The position numbers were made by a program, and so were the translations under genes. 64,000 nt of DNA from an uncultured Spirochaetales bacterium (GTDB taxonomy: Bacteria > UBP6 > UBA1177): contig CACYHH010000001.1 of assembly GCA_902774115.1 (NCBI GenBank), positions 434,001 to 498,000 on the forward strand, given 5' to 3'. Below the pieces are notes generated by a model. That model had not been told where the DNA came from. It saw nothing but the letters and a program-made list of their open reading frames with translations, and made no database searches. Below are positions 1 through 10,095 of this stretch, in pieces; the first letter of the stretch is position 1, and each line of letters begins with the position of its first letter.

Positions 1-1
1 G

Positions 2-2614
2 GCGTTCGTCCTTCACGACGGCCCGCCTTATGCCAACGGAAATCTGCACAACGGCCATATTCTCAATAAGACTCTCAAGGATTTTGTCGTAAAGTTCAAA
101 AATATGACGGGGCTTTACACTGCCCTTATTCCAGGCTGGGACTGCCACGGTCTTCCGATCGAGCTCAAAACGGCAGAAAAGCTCGGTTCGAAGCGCAAGG
201 AGATGACGAAAAGCCAGTTCCTGGAAGAGTGCAAGAAGTTCGCGATGAACTGGGTAAACACCCAGCGTGAAGGCTTCAAACGCATCGGCGTTCTGGCTGA
301 CTGGGATCATCCGTATATTACTCTCGATCCGAAATACGAAGGCTGCATCGCTCATCAGTTCGCGAAAGTCGTTGAATCGGGCGCGCTTTTCAAGGCGAAA
401 AAACCGGTTTACTGGTGCACGAGCTGCGAAACTGCGCTTGCTGAAGCCGAAATCGAATACGACAACCATCAGTCGCCTTCGATCTATGTGAAATTCCCGC
501 TCATCGACAAACTCGAGGAGCTTGAAGGGGAGAAGGTTAACTTCGTAATCTGGACAACGACTCCGTGGACTCTTCCGGCAAACCTTGCGATCGCGCTTAA
601 CCCCGAATTCAAGTATTCGGCAGTTAAATACAACGGCGAAGTTTTCATCGTCGCAAGCGTTCTCAAAGATTCGTTCGTCCATGCTGTCAGAGCCGAAAAT
701 CCTGAAGTCGTTGCGGAATTCGACGCGATGAGATTTGAAGGAATGAAGGCGAAACATCCGTTTATCGACCGCGAATCGATAATCGTCTATGCAGACTATG
801 TCACTGCCGATGCAGGTACAGGCTGCGTTCACACCGCTCCGGGACATGGCGCTGACGACTATGTCACCGGTCTCAGATACGGTCTTGAGCCTTACGCTCC
901 AGTCAACGGAAGCGGAATCATCGACGAAAATATCCCCGTAATCGGCGGAATGCACGTTTTCAAGGCAAATCCAGTCATCACGGAACACCTTTACAACACA
1001 GGATACCTTCTCAACAAGCCGGGCGAAATGATCGACCACAGCTATCCGCACTGCTGGAGATGCCACAAACCGGTCATTTTCAGAGCGACAGAACAGTGGT
1101 TCATTTCGATGGACGACACGGGACTTCGCAAGAAATGCCTCGACGAAATCGCGAAAGTCCGCATGTTCCCGGAGTGGGGAAGAAAGAGAATCGTCCCGAT
1201 GCTTGAAAAAGCTCCGAACTGGTGCATTTCGCGTCAGAGAAGCTGGGGCGTTCCGATAATCGCTTTCTCCTGCGACGACTGCGGTGAAAAGATCGTTGAT
1301 GCGGCGATCGCGCACAAAGTCGCTGACGAAATTTCCGAGAAAGGAATTCAGGTCTGGCACGACAAGACCGCGGCTGAGTTCCTTCCTGCAGGTTTCAAAT
1401 GCCCGAAATGCGGCGGCACGCACATCAGCAAGGAAAACGACATCCTCGACGTATGGTTCGACAGCGGCGTAAGCTGGGCGAAAGTTCTTGACGGCAGAAA
1501 AGGCTTCGAATATCCGGCAGACCTTTACCTCGAAGGAAGCGATCAGCACCGCGGATGGTTCCAGTCCTCGCTTAAAATGAGCGTTCTCATCAACGGAAAA
1601 GCTCCTTACAAAAACCTCATCACGCACGGATTCATCGTTGACGAGAAAGGCGAGAAGATCTCGAAGAGCAAAGGCAACTTCATCGATCCGCAGGTCAAAA
1701 TCAACAAATACGGCGCGGAAATCCTGAGACTCTGGGTCGCTTGCGAAGACTACAGCGACGACAACAGGATCGGCGATTCGATCATCGAAAGCTGCGCTAC
1801 GGCATACAGAAAAATCAGAAACACAATTCGATTCATGTTCGGTTTCGTCAACGATTTCGACCCAGAAACGATGAGCTTCAAGAAAGAAGAGCTTACTTCG
1901 CTTGACAGATGGGCTTATCTCACATGGCAGGAAAGGCTTAAAGATATCCGCGAATACTACGAAAACTACGAGTTCCACCGCGTTCACCACGAAATGCTCG
2001 ACTTCTTCACGATTCCGATGAGCGCGATTTACCTCGATATCATCAAAGACCGCTACACGATGCGCGCCGATGACAAGAGACGCAGAATGACGCAGAGCGT
2101 TGTTTACTCGATACTTTCTGACGTTGTCAAAGCGCTTGCTCCGATCCTCAGCTTCACCTGCGAAGAGGCTTACGGATATTTGAAGGGCGCGAAGAAGGAA
2201 AGCGTTTTCCTTGAGCAGTTCCCTGAATCAAATTTCAACGACGATGACGCGAAATTCCTTGAATCGTGGCAGACGGTTCTTGACGCTAAAAACGCGGTTC
2301 AGAAGAAACTTGAAGTTCTGAGAGCTGACAAGACAATCGGTCATTCGCTCGATGCAAGTGTCCAGATTTACTACGAAAACAATCCTGTTCTCGATAGCGA
2401 ACTCGACAACCTTGAATCGATTTTCATAGTTTCCGAGTTCAAAAAAGCCGCTTCTGCGGAAGGACTTGAAAAAGTCGAAGACATGGATCTCTGGATCGGC
2501 GTAAAAACGGCTGAAGGCGAGAAGTGCCCGCGCTGCTGGAAGAAGAGAAAACTCCACGACTATACCGACGAGATTACCGGAATCTGCGAAAGCTGTTACG
2601 AAGCTGTCAAATAG
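2..2614 (+). CDS. ileS: Isoleucyl-tRNA synthetase, 5' end outside window
   Basis: Class I aminoacyl-tRNA synthetase that charges tRNA-Ile in the cytoplasm. The frame is open from base 2, so the start codon and the first residues lie before the window. The HIGH signature is present as HNGH (nt 47-58) within a [13 protein letters not shown] context, and the KMSKS loop as KISKS (nt 1655-1669). An editing domain lies between them. The C-terminus carries a four-Cys zinc finger (CPRC...CESC, nt 2525-2605), as in bacterial IleRS. About 870 residues are visible, so only a few dozen are missing from the usual 920-940. No terminator is visible after the stop; an AT-rich gap leads to the next gene. Val- and Leu-RS are less likely because of the C-terminal zinc finger. 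Confidence 0.96.
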   Translation, partial: AFVLHDGPPYANGNLHNGHILNKTLKDFVVKFKNMTGLYTALIPGWDCHGLPIELKTAEKLGSKRKEMTKSQFLEECKKFAMNWVNTQREGFKRIGVLADWDHPYITLDPKYEGCIAHQFAKVVESGALFKAKKPVYWCTSCETALAEAEIEYDNHQSPSIYVKFPLIDKLEELEGEKVNFVIWTTTPWTLPANLAIALNPEFKYSAVKYNGEVFIVASVLKDSFVHAVRAENPEVVAEFDAMRFEGMKAKHPFIDRESIIVYADYVTADAGTGCVHTAPGHGADDYVTGLRYGLEPYAPVNGSGIIDENIPVIGGMHVFKANPVITEHLYNTGYLLNKPGEMIDHSYPHCWRCHKPVIFRATEQWFISMDDTGLRKKCLDEIAKVRMFPEWGRKRIVPMLEKAPNWCISRQRSWGVPIIAFSCDDCGEKIVDAAIAHKVADEISEKGIQVWHDKTAAEFLPAGFKCPKCGGTHISKENDILDVWFDSGVSWAKVLDGRKGFEYPADLYLEGSDQHRGWFQSSLKMSVLINGKAPYKNLITHGFIVDEKGEKISKSKGNFIDPQVKINKYGAEILRLWVACEDYSDDNRIGDSIIESCATAYRKIRNTIRFMFGFVNDFDPETMSFKKEELTSLDRWAYLTWQERLKDIREYYENYEFHRVHHEMLDFFTIPMSAIYLDIIKDRYTMRADDKRRRMTQSVVYSILSDVVKALAPILSFTCEEAYGYLKGAKKESVFLEQFPESNFNDDDAKFLESWQTVLDAKNAVQKKLEVLRADKTIGHSLDASVQIYYENNPVLDSELDNLESIFIVSEFKKAASAEGLEKVEDMDLWIGVKTAEGEKCPRCWKKRKLHDYTDEITGICESCYEAVK

Positions 2615-2640
2615 TTTTTATTCCTGATTTTACAAAAAAA

Positions 2641-2667
2641 CTTTTAAAAATTTTGATTTTGTATAAA
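2641..2667 (+). promoter_or_regulatory. Candidate promoter of the first MopE-like lipoprotein
   Basis: CTTTTAAA (2641-2648) is followed 13 bases later by a TATAAA -10-like hexamer (2662-2667), 35 bases before the start codon. The same arrangement, with 15 bases between the boxes, precedes the paralogous gene at 4846. No good TTGACA box is present, so this is a weak call that rests on the paired occurrence. Confidence 0.35.
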
Positions 2668-2701
2668 ATAGTTTGTCGTATTTTTTTAGACGGAGGTTTC
2701 C

Positions 2702-4684
2702 ATGCAAAAGATTGTCTTTATTATGGTTTGTGTTTTTACCGCATTAATTTTGTCGTGCGGCAATTCAGAGACAGAGTCATGCGTAACAGCTTTTGACTGT
2801 CCGGACGGAAAGATTTGTTCCGACGGAATGTGTGTCGATAAGGATACTTCAAGCGGCAATTCCGAAGAGAACAACGGCACCGGTGACGATGTCAGCGACG
2901 GAGGTAATGAACTTCCTGACGGCGGGAGCAGTCTTCCCGGCGGAGATTCAAATGATTCCGACTCTTCGACATCTGATACCCCGGAAACTCCAGATTCTCC
3001 TGAGACTCCGGATGTTCCGAATGGCGACGACAATGACATTCCGGAAAATCCCGATACTCCGAACGATAATGATGCCGAGACTCCGGAAAATCCTGATACT
3101 TTGAATGACAACGATACTGAAACTCCGGAAAATCCCGATACTTTGAACGACAACGACACTGAAACTCCGGAAAATCCTGATACTTTGAATGACAACGACA
3201 CTGAAACCCCCGATACTCCGAACGACAACGACACTGAAACTCCGGAAAATCCCGATACTTTGAATGATAACGATACTGAGACTCCGGAAAATCCAGACAC
3301 CACGAATGACGATGATGCTGATGCTGTAGACGATTCAGATTCAGAAACAAATGAAGGTGATCCATACAGCGATTGGGATTCAACTCCGGACGATGAAGTT
3401 TGTCCGTTTGTTATGAGTGAGTGCTCCAGTCCTATTACCGATTTCGGTTGTCTTCCTGCGATGGAAAACGAGTACCCTGATTATTGCGACGGTCTTGACA
3501 ACGACTGTGACGGAAAAGTCGATGAAGGCTGCTTCTGTGATGTCGGTGAGACTCAGGCATGTTTCAAAGGCAAGCCGAATCAGAGAAATGTCGGTATCTG
3601 CCATGACGGTGTTCAGACATGCGTAGTCGGTTCAGACGGCAAAACAGGAGTATGGGGTGACTGCACCGGCGGTATTAGTCCGAAACAGGATGTGTGTGAC
3701 AACGCCGACAACGACTGCAACGGTTGTGTTGATGACGACCTCTGCTGCAATCCGCCGATCAACTGCGCTTACGATATCGGCTCGGCTATACCTTTTACCG
3801 ACAAGATAATCAACGGAAACCAGATTTACGACAGTAGCCACCTGTTCAATGATGCAGCAACTGCAACTTGGACCTGGACATTGACGAAAGGTCCCTGCGA
3901 CATAGTTCTCAACAAAACCAGTTTCACAACAAAGGGTGCAACAACAGAGGCAGGACTTGCCGGTGACGGTGCGGCTTCGACTGTTGTCAGCGGAACAGGT
4001 CTCTCCTGGTTCAAAGTCAACTTCCAGCTTTCCGGAAGTTATACACTTCACCTTAAAGTTACACGCACAAACGGTGAAGTTTACGAGTGTGACTGGATAA
4101 TCAGAGTCATTTCGGACGGTCTCAGGATCGAACTCTGCTGGGATAAGACCGGTTCCCACAGTTCAGGCGGTTACGATCTCGATCTTCACTTGGGTAAAAA
4201 CGGTGCAACGGCAGATGTCTACGGCACGTGCAATGACTATACCGGATGGACTGAAGATACCGCATGTTCATACCTTAACTGCAGAAATGATGACGAATGG
4301 AATGTATCAGGCTGGGGATACGGTACTACTGCAAGCGGAAGAAATCCGCGTCTTGATATCGACAATATAAGTGATGCCGGAAAACCTGAAAACATAAATG
4401 TTGATAACCCGAACAACGGCGACACTTTCAGAGTTCTGGTTCGTATGTATCCGTGGGATGATTATTCAAGCAGTGCAGGAACACATCCGGTTGTCAATGT
4501 TTACTGCGGCGGCACCTTGAGAGCGACCTACGGCGTATCACCTCAGTATACACTTTCAAGCGGCGATGATTCGTGGAAAGTCGTTCAAGTTAAGTGGGTC
4601 GGCGATGTCGGCAGTGACGAATGTCAGCTTACGCCGAATCTCGGCATTGTAAGCAGTAGCGTTCCGTTCTATGACAACTGGTAA
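2702..4684 (+). CDS. Large Asp/Pro-repeat lipoprotein with MopE-like DCDG motifs and DUF2135/YfaP-like C-terminus (copy 1)
   Basis: A 660-residue exported lipoprotein. The signal peptide ends in LILSC, with Cys19 as the lipidation site. A short Cys-rich motif follows (DCPDGKICSDGMC, residues about 38-50), then an acidic linker containing a 14-residue repeat (nt 3035-3319), then two segments with acidic loops (DGLDNDCDGKVDEGC and DNADNDCNGCVDDDLCC) of the type seen in MopE-like calcium or copper-binding proteins. The C-terminal 300 residues contain YDLDLHL and LDIDN...PENI, which fit DUF2135/YfaP. A GGAGG sits 4-8 bases before ATG. The next gene downstream is a full-length paralog. The function is not known; a surface-displayed, metal-binding, disulfide-rich protein is inferred from the motifs. 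Confidence 0.85.
   Translation: MQKIVFIMVCVFTALILSCGNSETESCVTAFDCPDGKICSDGMCVDKDTSSGNSEENNGTGDDVSDGGNELPDGGSSLPGGDSNDSDSSTSDTPETPDSPETPDVPNGDDNDIPENPDTPNDNDAETPENPDTLNDNDTETPENPDTLNDNDTETPENPDTLNDNDTETPDTPNDNDTETPENPDTLNDNDTETPENPDTTNDDDADAVDDSDSETNEGDPYSDWDSTPDDEVCPFVMSECSSPITDFGCLPAMENEYPDYCDGLDNDCDGKVDEGCFCDVGETQACFKGKPNQRNVGICHDGVQTCVVGSDGKTGVWGDCTGGISPKQDVCDNADNDCNGCVDDDLCCNPPINCAYDIGSAIPFTDKIINGNQIYDSSHLFNDAATATWTWTLTKGPCDIVLNKTSFTTKGATTEAGLAGDGAASTVVSGTGLSWFKVNFQLSGSYTLHLKVTRTNGEVYECDWIIRVISDGLRIELCWDKTGSHSSGGYDLDLHLGKNGATADVYGTCNDYTGWTEDTACSYLNCRNDDEWNVSGWGYGTTASGRNPRLDIDNISDAGKPENINVDNPNNGDTFRVLVRMYPWDDYSSSAGTHPVVNVYCGGTLRATYGVSPQYTLSSGDDSWKVVQVKWVGDVGSDECQLTPNLGIVSSSVPFYDNW
3035..3319 (+). 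repeat. In-gene tandem repeat, 42-bp unit (ETPENPDTLNDNDT)
   Basis: Seven units encode E-T-P-E-N-P-D-T-L-N-D-N-D-T or close variants. The fifth unit is three residues short, so the array is six 42-bp units plus one of 33 bp. Several units are nearly identical at DNA level, which suggests recent expansion. All length changes keep the frame. The array lies in the linker between the membrane anchor and the folded domains. Confidence 0.9.
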
Positions 4685-4785
4685 AAATTAAAAGTCAAAA
4701 CTTCGTTTCTTCAATTTCCCGAAATTCCTAATGATTTAAAGTAAAAAATCTGATATATCCGCTTTACAATTTGATTAAAAAAATC

Positions 4786-4814
4786 CTTTTAAATTTTTTT
4801 GTTATATGTATAAT
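4786..4814 (+). promoter_or_regulatory. Candidate promoter of the second MopE-like lipoprotein
   Basis: CTTTTAAA (4786-4793) is followed by TATAAT (4809-4814), 32 bases before the ATG at 4846. The layout resembles that before the paralog at 2702. The rest of the 161-base gap between the two genes is AT-rich and shows no other feature. Confidence 0.4.
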
Positions 4815-4845
4815 AATGAGATTTTTTGTTGTTTAGGAGGCAGTT

Positions 4846-6699
4846 ATGAAAAAACTCTTTTTTATTCTTATTTGTTTTTCAGTAGTATTCATTTTGTCAT
4901 GCGGCGGCGGCTCAGGAAGCAGCGGTGACGCATGCGAAAGCAATTTAGACTGTAAGGTCGGTTATGTTTGCTCCGGCGGATCATGTGTTTCTGAGAGTTC
5001 TTCCGAGGACGGTTCAGGAGACGGAGATAGCAGTGAATTGCCTGACGACAACAATGGTTCAGAAGACGGAAAAAGCGACAATGACGGCAATTCTTCAACA
5101 GATGACAGTGATGACTGGGTAAGTCCGGATGATCCTTCATCAAATGGAACCTGCGAACCCGGAAAAAAACAGAAATGCGGATATCAGGGTCCTGAAGGAA
5201 CTGAAGATGTCGGACCGTGCAAGGCTGCAGTAAGAACCTGCAAGGAAGACGGAACTTGGGGAAAATGCGAAGGCGCTGTAGAGCCTGTCCTTGAAAACAC
5301 CAACGAACTTTGCACGAACGGTATCGACGATGACTGCGACGGCATTGTTGACAACGGAATAGACAATATCTGCCAGGGCGGTTCGGTTATACCTGATGAA
5401 GAAGAGCCGGATGAAGAAGATGACAGCGATGTCGAACATTGTGACACAAGCTGCTCGACACTCATTGAAATCGATAACAACGGCTGTCTTGCGCCAATAG
5501 TCAGTGAGGGTGAGGCTGGTCTCTGCAACGGTCAGGACGATGACTGCGACGGCAAAATCGATGAAGGCTGCCCGTGTACTCCCGGTGCGACACAGTCATG
5601 TTTCTCAGGAAAACCGGCAAACAGAGGCATCGGAACATGTCATGACGGTATTCAGACCTGCAAATCCTCTCCGATGAGAGCTGCAAAAGGAGATTGGGGA
5701 GAGAGCAAATGTATAGATGAAATTCTTCCGACTAAAGATGTTTGCGACAAAGCAGACAACAACTGCAACGGCTGTGTAGACGAAGGTCTCTGCTGTTTGC
5801 CGCCTATTGACTGCTCTTTTGATATCGGAACAGCAACACCTTTCGTTGACAAACTCATTGACGGAACAAAAATTTATGACGTGGAACACCAGTTCAACGA
5901 CGCTGAAACTGCAACTTGGGAATGGACTTTGGTTAAAGGTCCCTGCGATGTCGTTCTCGGCAAAACCAGTTTTTCACTCAAAAGTGCAGTCTCAGGCGTT
6001 ACCGGTACAAGCACGGATTCTGCAAAAAGCATTACTTTCAGCGGAACAGGTCTTTCTCAGTTCAAAGTCAATTTTCAGCTTTCGGGAACTTATAACCTTC
6101 ACCTCAAAGTTACACGTGCAAACGGTGAAGTTTATGAATGCGACTGGCCTCTTAAAGTTGTTTCCACCGGTCTCAGAGTCGAGCTCTGCTGGGATTCGAA
6201 CACTAAAGTAGATGTCGATTTGCATGTAGGCAAAAACGGCACGACAACAACCTGGGGATCGAACGACTGCTACTTCAGTAACTGCAGAGACGGCAGTTCT
6301 CCGAAATGGTATAGCGCAACGGCAAATGGAAATAACCCGCGGCTTGATATTGACAACAGGGGAGATGGTCCGATTCCTGAAAATATCAATATTGACAACC
6401 CCGGAGATGGTCATGCTTTCAGAGTCGGAGCATATTATCATCCGTCGTTAAGTATGGACAACGTAGAAACCCATGCTGTTGTAAATATTTACTGCGGCGG
6501 AACCAGAAAAGCGACTTACGGTTACGATCCTCTTCCTCAACTTTCAGGGTTTAATAAGAAGAAAGATTTCTGGAAAGTTGCTGAGATTGAATGGATCGGT
6601 GGCTACGATAGTGATGCATGCAACATTTATCCTAAATTTGATGACAGCGGTAACTATGTCATAGACCGTCCTAGAGATGCTACTTACAGCAACTGGTAA
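4846..6699 (+). CDS. Lipoprotein with MopE-like DCDG motifs and DUF2135/YfaP-like C-terminus (copy 2)
   Basis: A 617-residue paralog of the gene at 2702. The signal peptide ends FILSC (Cys19). An EB-like motif (DCKVGYVCSGGSC) is followed by an acidic Ser/Asp/Gly linker without the 14-residue repeat. An extra Cys-rich stretch (about residues 103-180) includes NGIDDDCDGIVDNG, followed by two more such loops (NGQDDDCDGKIDEGC and KADNNCNGCVDEGLCC). The C-terminal domain carries VDVDLHVGKNG and RLDIDN...PENIN, as in copy 1. An AGGAGG ribosome site precedes ATG. The two copies share the C-terminal 400 residues but differ in the linker, so duplication was followed by linker divergence. Role unknown; probably surface-exposed and disulfide-bonded. 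Confidence 0.85.
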   Translation: MKKLFFILICFSVVFILSCGGGSGSSGDACESNLDCKVGYVCSGGSCVSESSSEDGSGDGDSSELPDDNNGSEDGKSDNDGNSSTDDSDDWVSPDDPSSNGTCEPGKKQKCGYQGPEGTEDVGPCKAAVRTCKEDGTWGKCEGAVEPVLENTNELCTNGIDDDCDGIVDNGIDNICQGGSVIPDEEEPDEEDDSDVEHCDTSCSTLIEIDNNGCLAPIVSEGEAGLCNGQDDDCDGKIDEGCPCTPGATQSCFSGKPANRGIGTCHDGIQTCKSSPMRAAKGDWGESKCIDEILPTKDVCDKADNNCNGCVDEGLCCLPPIDCSFDIGTATPFVDKLIDGTKIYDVEHQFNDAETATWEWTLVKGPCDVVLGKTSFSLKSAVSGVTGTSTDSAKSITFSGTGLSQFKVNFQLSGTYNLHLKVTRANGEVYECDWPLKVVSTGLRVELCWDSNTKVDVDLHVGKNGTTTTWGSNDCYFSNCRDGSSPKWYSATANGNNPRLDIDNRGDGPIPENINIDNPGDGHAFRVGAYYHPSLSMDNVETHAVVNIYCGGTRKATYGYDPLPQLSGFNKKKDFWKVAEIEWIGGYDSDACNIYPKFDDSGNYVIDRPRDATYSNW

Positions 6700-6725
6700 A
6701 AATCAGTAAAATCCTGAAAATTTTG

Positions 6726-6758
6726 ATGCCGCCGTTTCAATAACGGCGGTATTTTTTT
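6726..6758 (+). terminator. Rho-independent terminator after the lipoprotein pair
   Basis: CCGCCGTT (6729-6736) pairs with AACGGCGG (6742-6749) around a five-base loop. The stem can extend by three weaker pairs and is followed by seven T on the plus strand. It lies 27 bases after the stop codon and separates this gene from the convergent glmS. Confidence 0.88.
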
Positions 6759-6780
6759 ATTGTTGTTAACTTTCGTTACT

Positions 6781-6803
6781 CGTCACGTCGTTACGCCGTG
6801 ACG
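6781..6803. repeat. Dispersed 23-bp element, three CGTNACG palindromes (copy A)
   Basis: Three 7-base palindromes CGTCACG, CGTTACG and CGTGACG are joined by single bases (period 8). A second copy with the same layout and 20 of 23 matching bases lies at 20539-20561. This copy sits between convergent genes, just after a terminator. Confidence 0.6.
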
Positions 6804-6816
6804 ATGAGATTTGAGA

Positions 6817-9360
6817 CTAATCGACAGTTATTGATTTGCTGACGTTTTTCGGAACGTCGGGATGAACACCGTGGTTTTTGATTTCTGAACGGTTGAGGTA
6901 TTTCATTTTTGCAACGCTCATCTTGAGTGCGAGGAGCTGAAGAACGACTGCTGCTTCGAAAACGAAAATGTTCTTGTCGCCCGTTCTCGGAAGTTCGATG
7001 AATTTTGACCAGTAGTTCTCCGCATTTGCCGGAACGCCGAGAGCCGCGTTTTTAAGGTCTTCATCGTCTTCTGCAATAAGAACGATATCCGCGCCGCGGA
7101 TCTTGTGTGTGTGGATCTGCGAGATTGTGATGCGTTTGTCTCTTTCGTCAGGCGGGCATACGAAAACAAGCGGGTAGTTCGAGAAGAATTCTTCGATATC
7201 AACGCTGTCGTTGAAGAGATCTGCGACCTGTTTCGTAAGGGCGCGTTCTTCTGGCGAAGCAAACGATTTTTCAACAAAATCTTCAGTCATTCTGCGGAAT
7301 TTGAGGTTCTTTGTCATATTGATGACATTGCGGATGATCTCTGAATTTCCTTCTTTTTCCGAGAAGAAGCCTTTCGAGAACATCTTTTCACTCATTTCAA
7401 TCATGTTTCCGAGAAGTTTTTCCATGTCGGTGAGTGAATAGATCGTGTTTTTGCCCAAAATCGTGTTCGGACCGTGCTTGAACTCGGCTGCGTCGTAACC
7501 TTCGGTGTGGTTGAGAACGACTTCCCTGATTTTCAAAGCACCTTCCTTTGCAACGCCTGTGAGCGAGGTCCCGAGAATGTGGATAGATGGCTTCATGAAA
7601 AGTTTGTATGCGACATCTGCCACCGGAACATCGATGTTTTTGAGCGTAAAATCCATAAAATATTTGATTTTACTGAGATTATTCATGACTTTTTCTTCGT
7701 TGTTCTTAACGAGCGCAGCAAGAATGTAGAAAAGGGCGATCTGGCTTATGAACGATTTCGTTGCAGCAACGGCGATTTCCGATCCGCACATGATAGGAAG
7801 GTAAAAATCGCTTTTTTCCTGCGGAAGAGTCGAGTTTTCGTTGTTGACGATTGTGATGAGTGTTGTCTTGTCACTCATTTTTCTGATTTCGTTGAAAATA
7901 TCGACCAGATCTTTGGTTTCGCCGCTCTGGCTGACGCCGATTACGACATCTTTGTCGGAAAGAGAGTTGATGTAGCACGATCTGAAAGTTCCGGGATTCG
8001 AGGTGATGAGTGAAATATCTGTCATGTTGTTGAAGAAGTAAGCGCCGGTTAACGATGCGTGATAGGAAGTTCCGCTTGCGATGAGGAATATTCTGCCGCC
8101 GTTTTTCTTCGTCGCCTTGAGTGCAGAGACGAGTTTGTCGCGGAATCTGATTATCATTCTTTTCTTTTTCCAGATAAGCATCGAATCGATGAGCCAGAGC
8201 TCTTTGAAGAATGCTCCGTCAGCAGAGTAAAGCTCTTCGAGAAGCGTTTTTTCTTCGGAGCGGAAGCTGAAATGACGCGGATTTGGCGCGAAACCGAGCG
8301 TTTTTTCGCAAATTTCCCGGAAAGTCGGGAGGTTGCGTATCTTCTCGAATTCAGCCGAAAGCTCTTTTTTGTCGTAAAGATCGTAAAGGGCAAGGAGAGA
8401 GTAGAGGATCTCGCGCGCCGTGTCGCAGTTTTCTTCAAAAACGGAGTAAAGCTCTTTTTCTTCTTTGGAATTGAAGTAGTAAAGCATCAGATTTTCGATG
8501 TTTTTCGGGGAAGAGTAGATCTCCTGTTCCATGAAGAAATGATACTTCGGCTGAAGCTGGATGTCCGCGATGTTGAGTCTGCTTCTGCTGAGCTTCGGAA
8601 CCCATTCTCTGTTTTCTTCGAGCGAGAAAAGTTTGTAGTTTTCGCTGTCGAAATAAATTCCTTCGCCTTCCGACATCGGAATGAGGAATCTTGTTTTCGA
8701 AAGGATCGAAGTAAGGTCGCTCGAAACAACAATGAAGTTGCCTGAAGCGTCCGAGCCTTTGCCTGCATAGAGCGAAGAACCCGCCTTGATCGCGAAAACG
8801 CCGGGAAGTTCAGGAAGAGTTACGCACGCCGCGTAGCTTCCTTCTATCATTTTCTGTGCTTTTCTTATCGCTTTGATCATGACCGCGATCTTTTCGTCGT
8901 TGGTTTTCGGAGCTTTTTTTGCAGTGAGCGCCGAGTAGAAGTGTTCGACAAGATGAACGACCATTTCGCCGTCGTTGTCGGAAAGGACATCGTGACCGTT
9001 TTCGGAAAGGAAAACTTTGAGTTTGTCGGTATTGCTGACGTTGCCGTTGTGCGCTCCGACCATGTGGACAAGACAGTTTACTTCGTGAGGCTGCGCGTTT
9101 ACGTCTGTGACTGCGCCGTAAGTCGCCCAGCGTACCTGACCGATGAATTTGAAGCCGCCGTATTTGGCAAGTTCAAGCTGCTCGACGACTTTCGAAGGTG
9201 CGCCGACTTTTTTTCTCAGAGCGACCGAGCCGTCCTTTTTTATAAATGCCGCACCTGTTGAATCGTAACCGCGGTATTCAAGTTTTTTCAACAAATTAGA
9301 TGCTTCGATTCCAAGATTGACGATGTCGCCTGCATAGACGATTGAAACTACTCCGCACAT
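6817..9360 (-). CDS. glmS: Glutamine--fructose-6-phosphate aminotransferase, long form with two insertions
   Basis: Makes glucosamine-6-phosphate from fructose-6-phosphate and glutamine, the first step toward UDP-GlcNAc for peptidoglycan and LPS. Cys2 is the N-terminal nucleophile of the glutaminase domain (residues 1-about 250). SIS motifs follow (ASGTSYHA near 429; SQSGET near 478), then the EFKHGP loop near 627 and the C-terminal SKSITVD with the expected lysine. At 847 residues it is about 240 longer than the usual 600-610. The extra length falls between the glutaminase and first SIS domain (about 291-421) and after the KHGP loop (about 635-725). Key residues appear conserved. AAGGAGAG precedes the ATG. 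It stands alone between a convergent and a divergent neighbour. Confidence 0.93.
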   Translation of the reverse strand: MCGVVSIVYAGDIVNLGIEASNLLKKLEYRGYDSTGAAFIKKDGSVALRKKVGAPSKVVEQLELAKYGGFKFIGQVRWATYGAVTDVNAQPHEVNCLVHMVGAHNGNVSNTDKLKVFLSENGHDVLSDNDGEMVVHLVEHFYSALTAKKAPKTNDEKIAVMIKAIRKAQKMIEGSYAACVTLPELPGVFAIKAGSSLYAGKGSDASGNFIVVSSDLTSILSKTRFLIPMSEGEGIYFDSENYKLFSLEENREWVPKLSRSRLNIADIQLQPKYHFFMEQEIYSSPKNIENLMLYYFNSKEEKELYSVFEENCDTAREILYSLLALYDLYDKKELSAEFEKIRNLPTFREICEKTLGFAPNPRHFSFRSEEKTLLEELYSADGAFFKELWLIDSMLIWKKKRMIIRFRDKLVSALKATKKNGGRIFLIASGTSYHASLTGAYFFNNMTDISLITSNPGTFRSCYINSLSDKDVVIGVSQSGETKDLVDIFNEIRKMSDKTTLITIVNNENSTLPQEKSDFYLPIMCGSEIAVAATKSFISQIALFYILAALVKNNEEKVMNNLSKIKYFMDFTLKNIDVPVADVAYKLFMKPSIHILGTSLTGVAKEGALKIREVVLNHTEGYDAAEFKHGPNTILGKNTIYSLTDMEKLLGNMIEMSEKMFSKGFFSEKEGNSEIIRNVINMTKNLKFRRMTEDFVEKSFASPEERALTKQVADLFNDSVDIEEFFSNYPLVFVCPPDERDKRITISQIHTHKIRGADIVLIAEDDEDLKNAALGVPANAENYWSKFIELPRTGDKNIFVFEAAVVLQLLALKMSVAKMKYLNRSEIKNHGVHPDVPKNVSKSITVD

Positions 9361-9456
9361 AAAAATCTCTCCTTAAATTTATCAAAAATAAAAAAACAGT
9401 CTAACTTCGTTCAAAACGAAACTGCAACCGCGGAATTTTGCAGATTTTTTGATTTT

Positions 9457-10095
9457 TTGCAATTTTTATCTTTAATAATTCAATGTTTTGTTTTTATTGA
9501 CGGGTCTTTCGGCGTGGATTTTTTCATTTTTTCACTTTTCAGGCGCTTCGAAGCGTTTTTGATCTGCGAAACTTCAGGCAGAAAACGGGCGGCAGGTCTT
9601 TTTCTCATTTTTGCCCTGATGATTCCCGGTTCCATGAAGTTTGTTTTTATTTTCGCTCTCGCCTCAAGACTTCTTCCGGCTATAGCGGCGGAGAAAAAAA
9701 TGAGATTTTTCCTTTCTCTTCCGTTTTCAAGGACAGAACTTTTTATCTATTCGTTTTTATTGGGTTTTTCTCTTATTTTTACGACAAGTGCCGTCGGTTG
9801 GGCGCTCTTTGACCGCAGCAGCTCGCCCGAATTTATGAAATACTTTATTTTTTATTCTTTTTATTTCGGCATGACGCTGGTATACGCGCTGAAAATAGGT
9901 TCAACAATGCTTCTGCCTATGCTTATTCTTCTTTTTGACCTCATTTCTCCTTTCATCGCTCCGGAATTTTTTGCGGTATCTTCGCAGTTCAGCCCGGTTT
10001 ATCAGCAGAATCAGCCGCTTTCTCTTGCGGTATCGCTCGCCGTGCTTGCAATTTCCTATGTCATGTTTGTTTTCGGAAGGGGAGAAAAATGGTGA
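9457..10095 (+). CDS. Small ABC-2-type permease-like membrane protein
   Basis: About 212 residues, very hydrophobic, with about five membrane segments and an Arg/Lys-rich N-terminal face (LFRRFEAFL). It contains LPFSRTELFIYSFLLG, a sequence style common in ABC-2 permeases of small bacterial exporters. The start is uncertain: the longest frame begins at a TTG with no clear ribosome site, and a GTG near 9511 is an alternative. It overlaps the following ATPase gene by seven bases (ATGGTGA), so the two are probably co-translated as an exporter of unknown substrate. Confidence 0.6.
   Translation: MQFLSLIIQCFVFIDGSFGVDFFIFSLFRRFEAFLICETSGRKRAAGLFLIFALMIPGSMKFVFIFALASRLLPAIAAEKKMRFFLSLPFSRTELFIYSFLLGFSLIFTTSAVGWALFDRSSSPEFMKYFIFYSFYFGMTLVYALKIGSTMLLPMLILLFDLISPFIAPEFFAVSSQFSPVYQQNQPLSLAVSLAVLAISYVMFVFGRGEKW

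Noticed and set aside
2686-3303. Long minus-strand frame across the repeat linker of the first lipoprotein
   Set aside because: It is a shadow of the 42-bp repeat: the period keeps all frames open and gives a Ser/Val/Gly repeat with no ribosome site.
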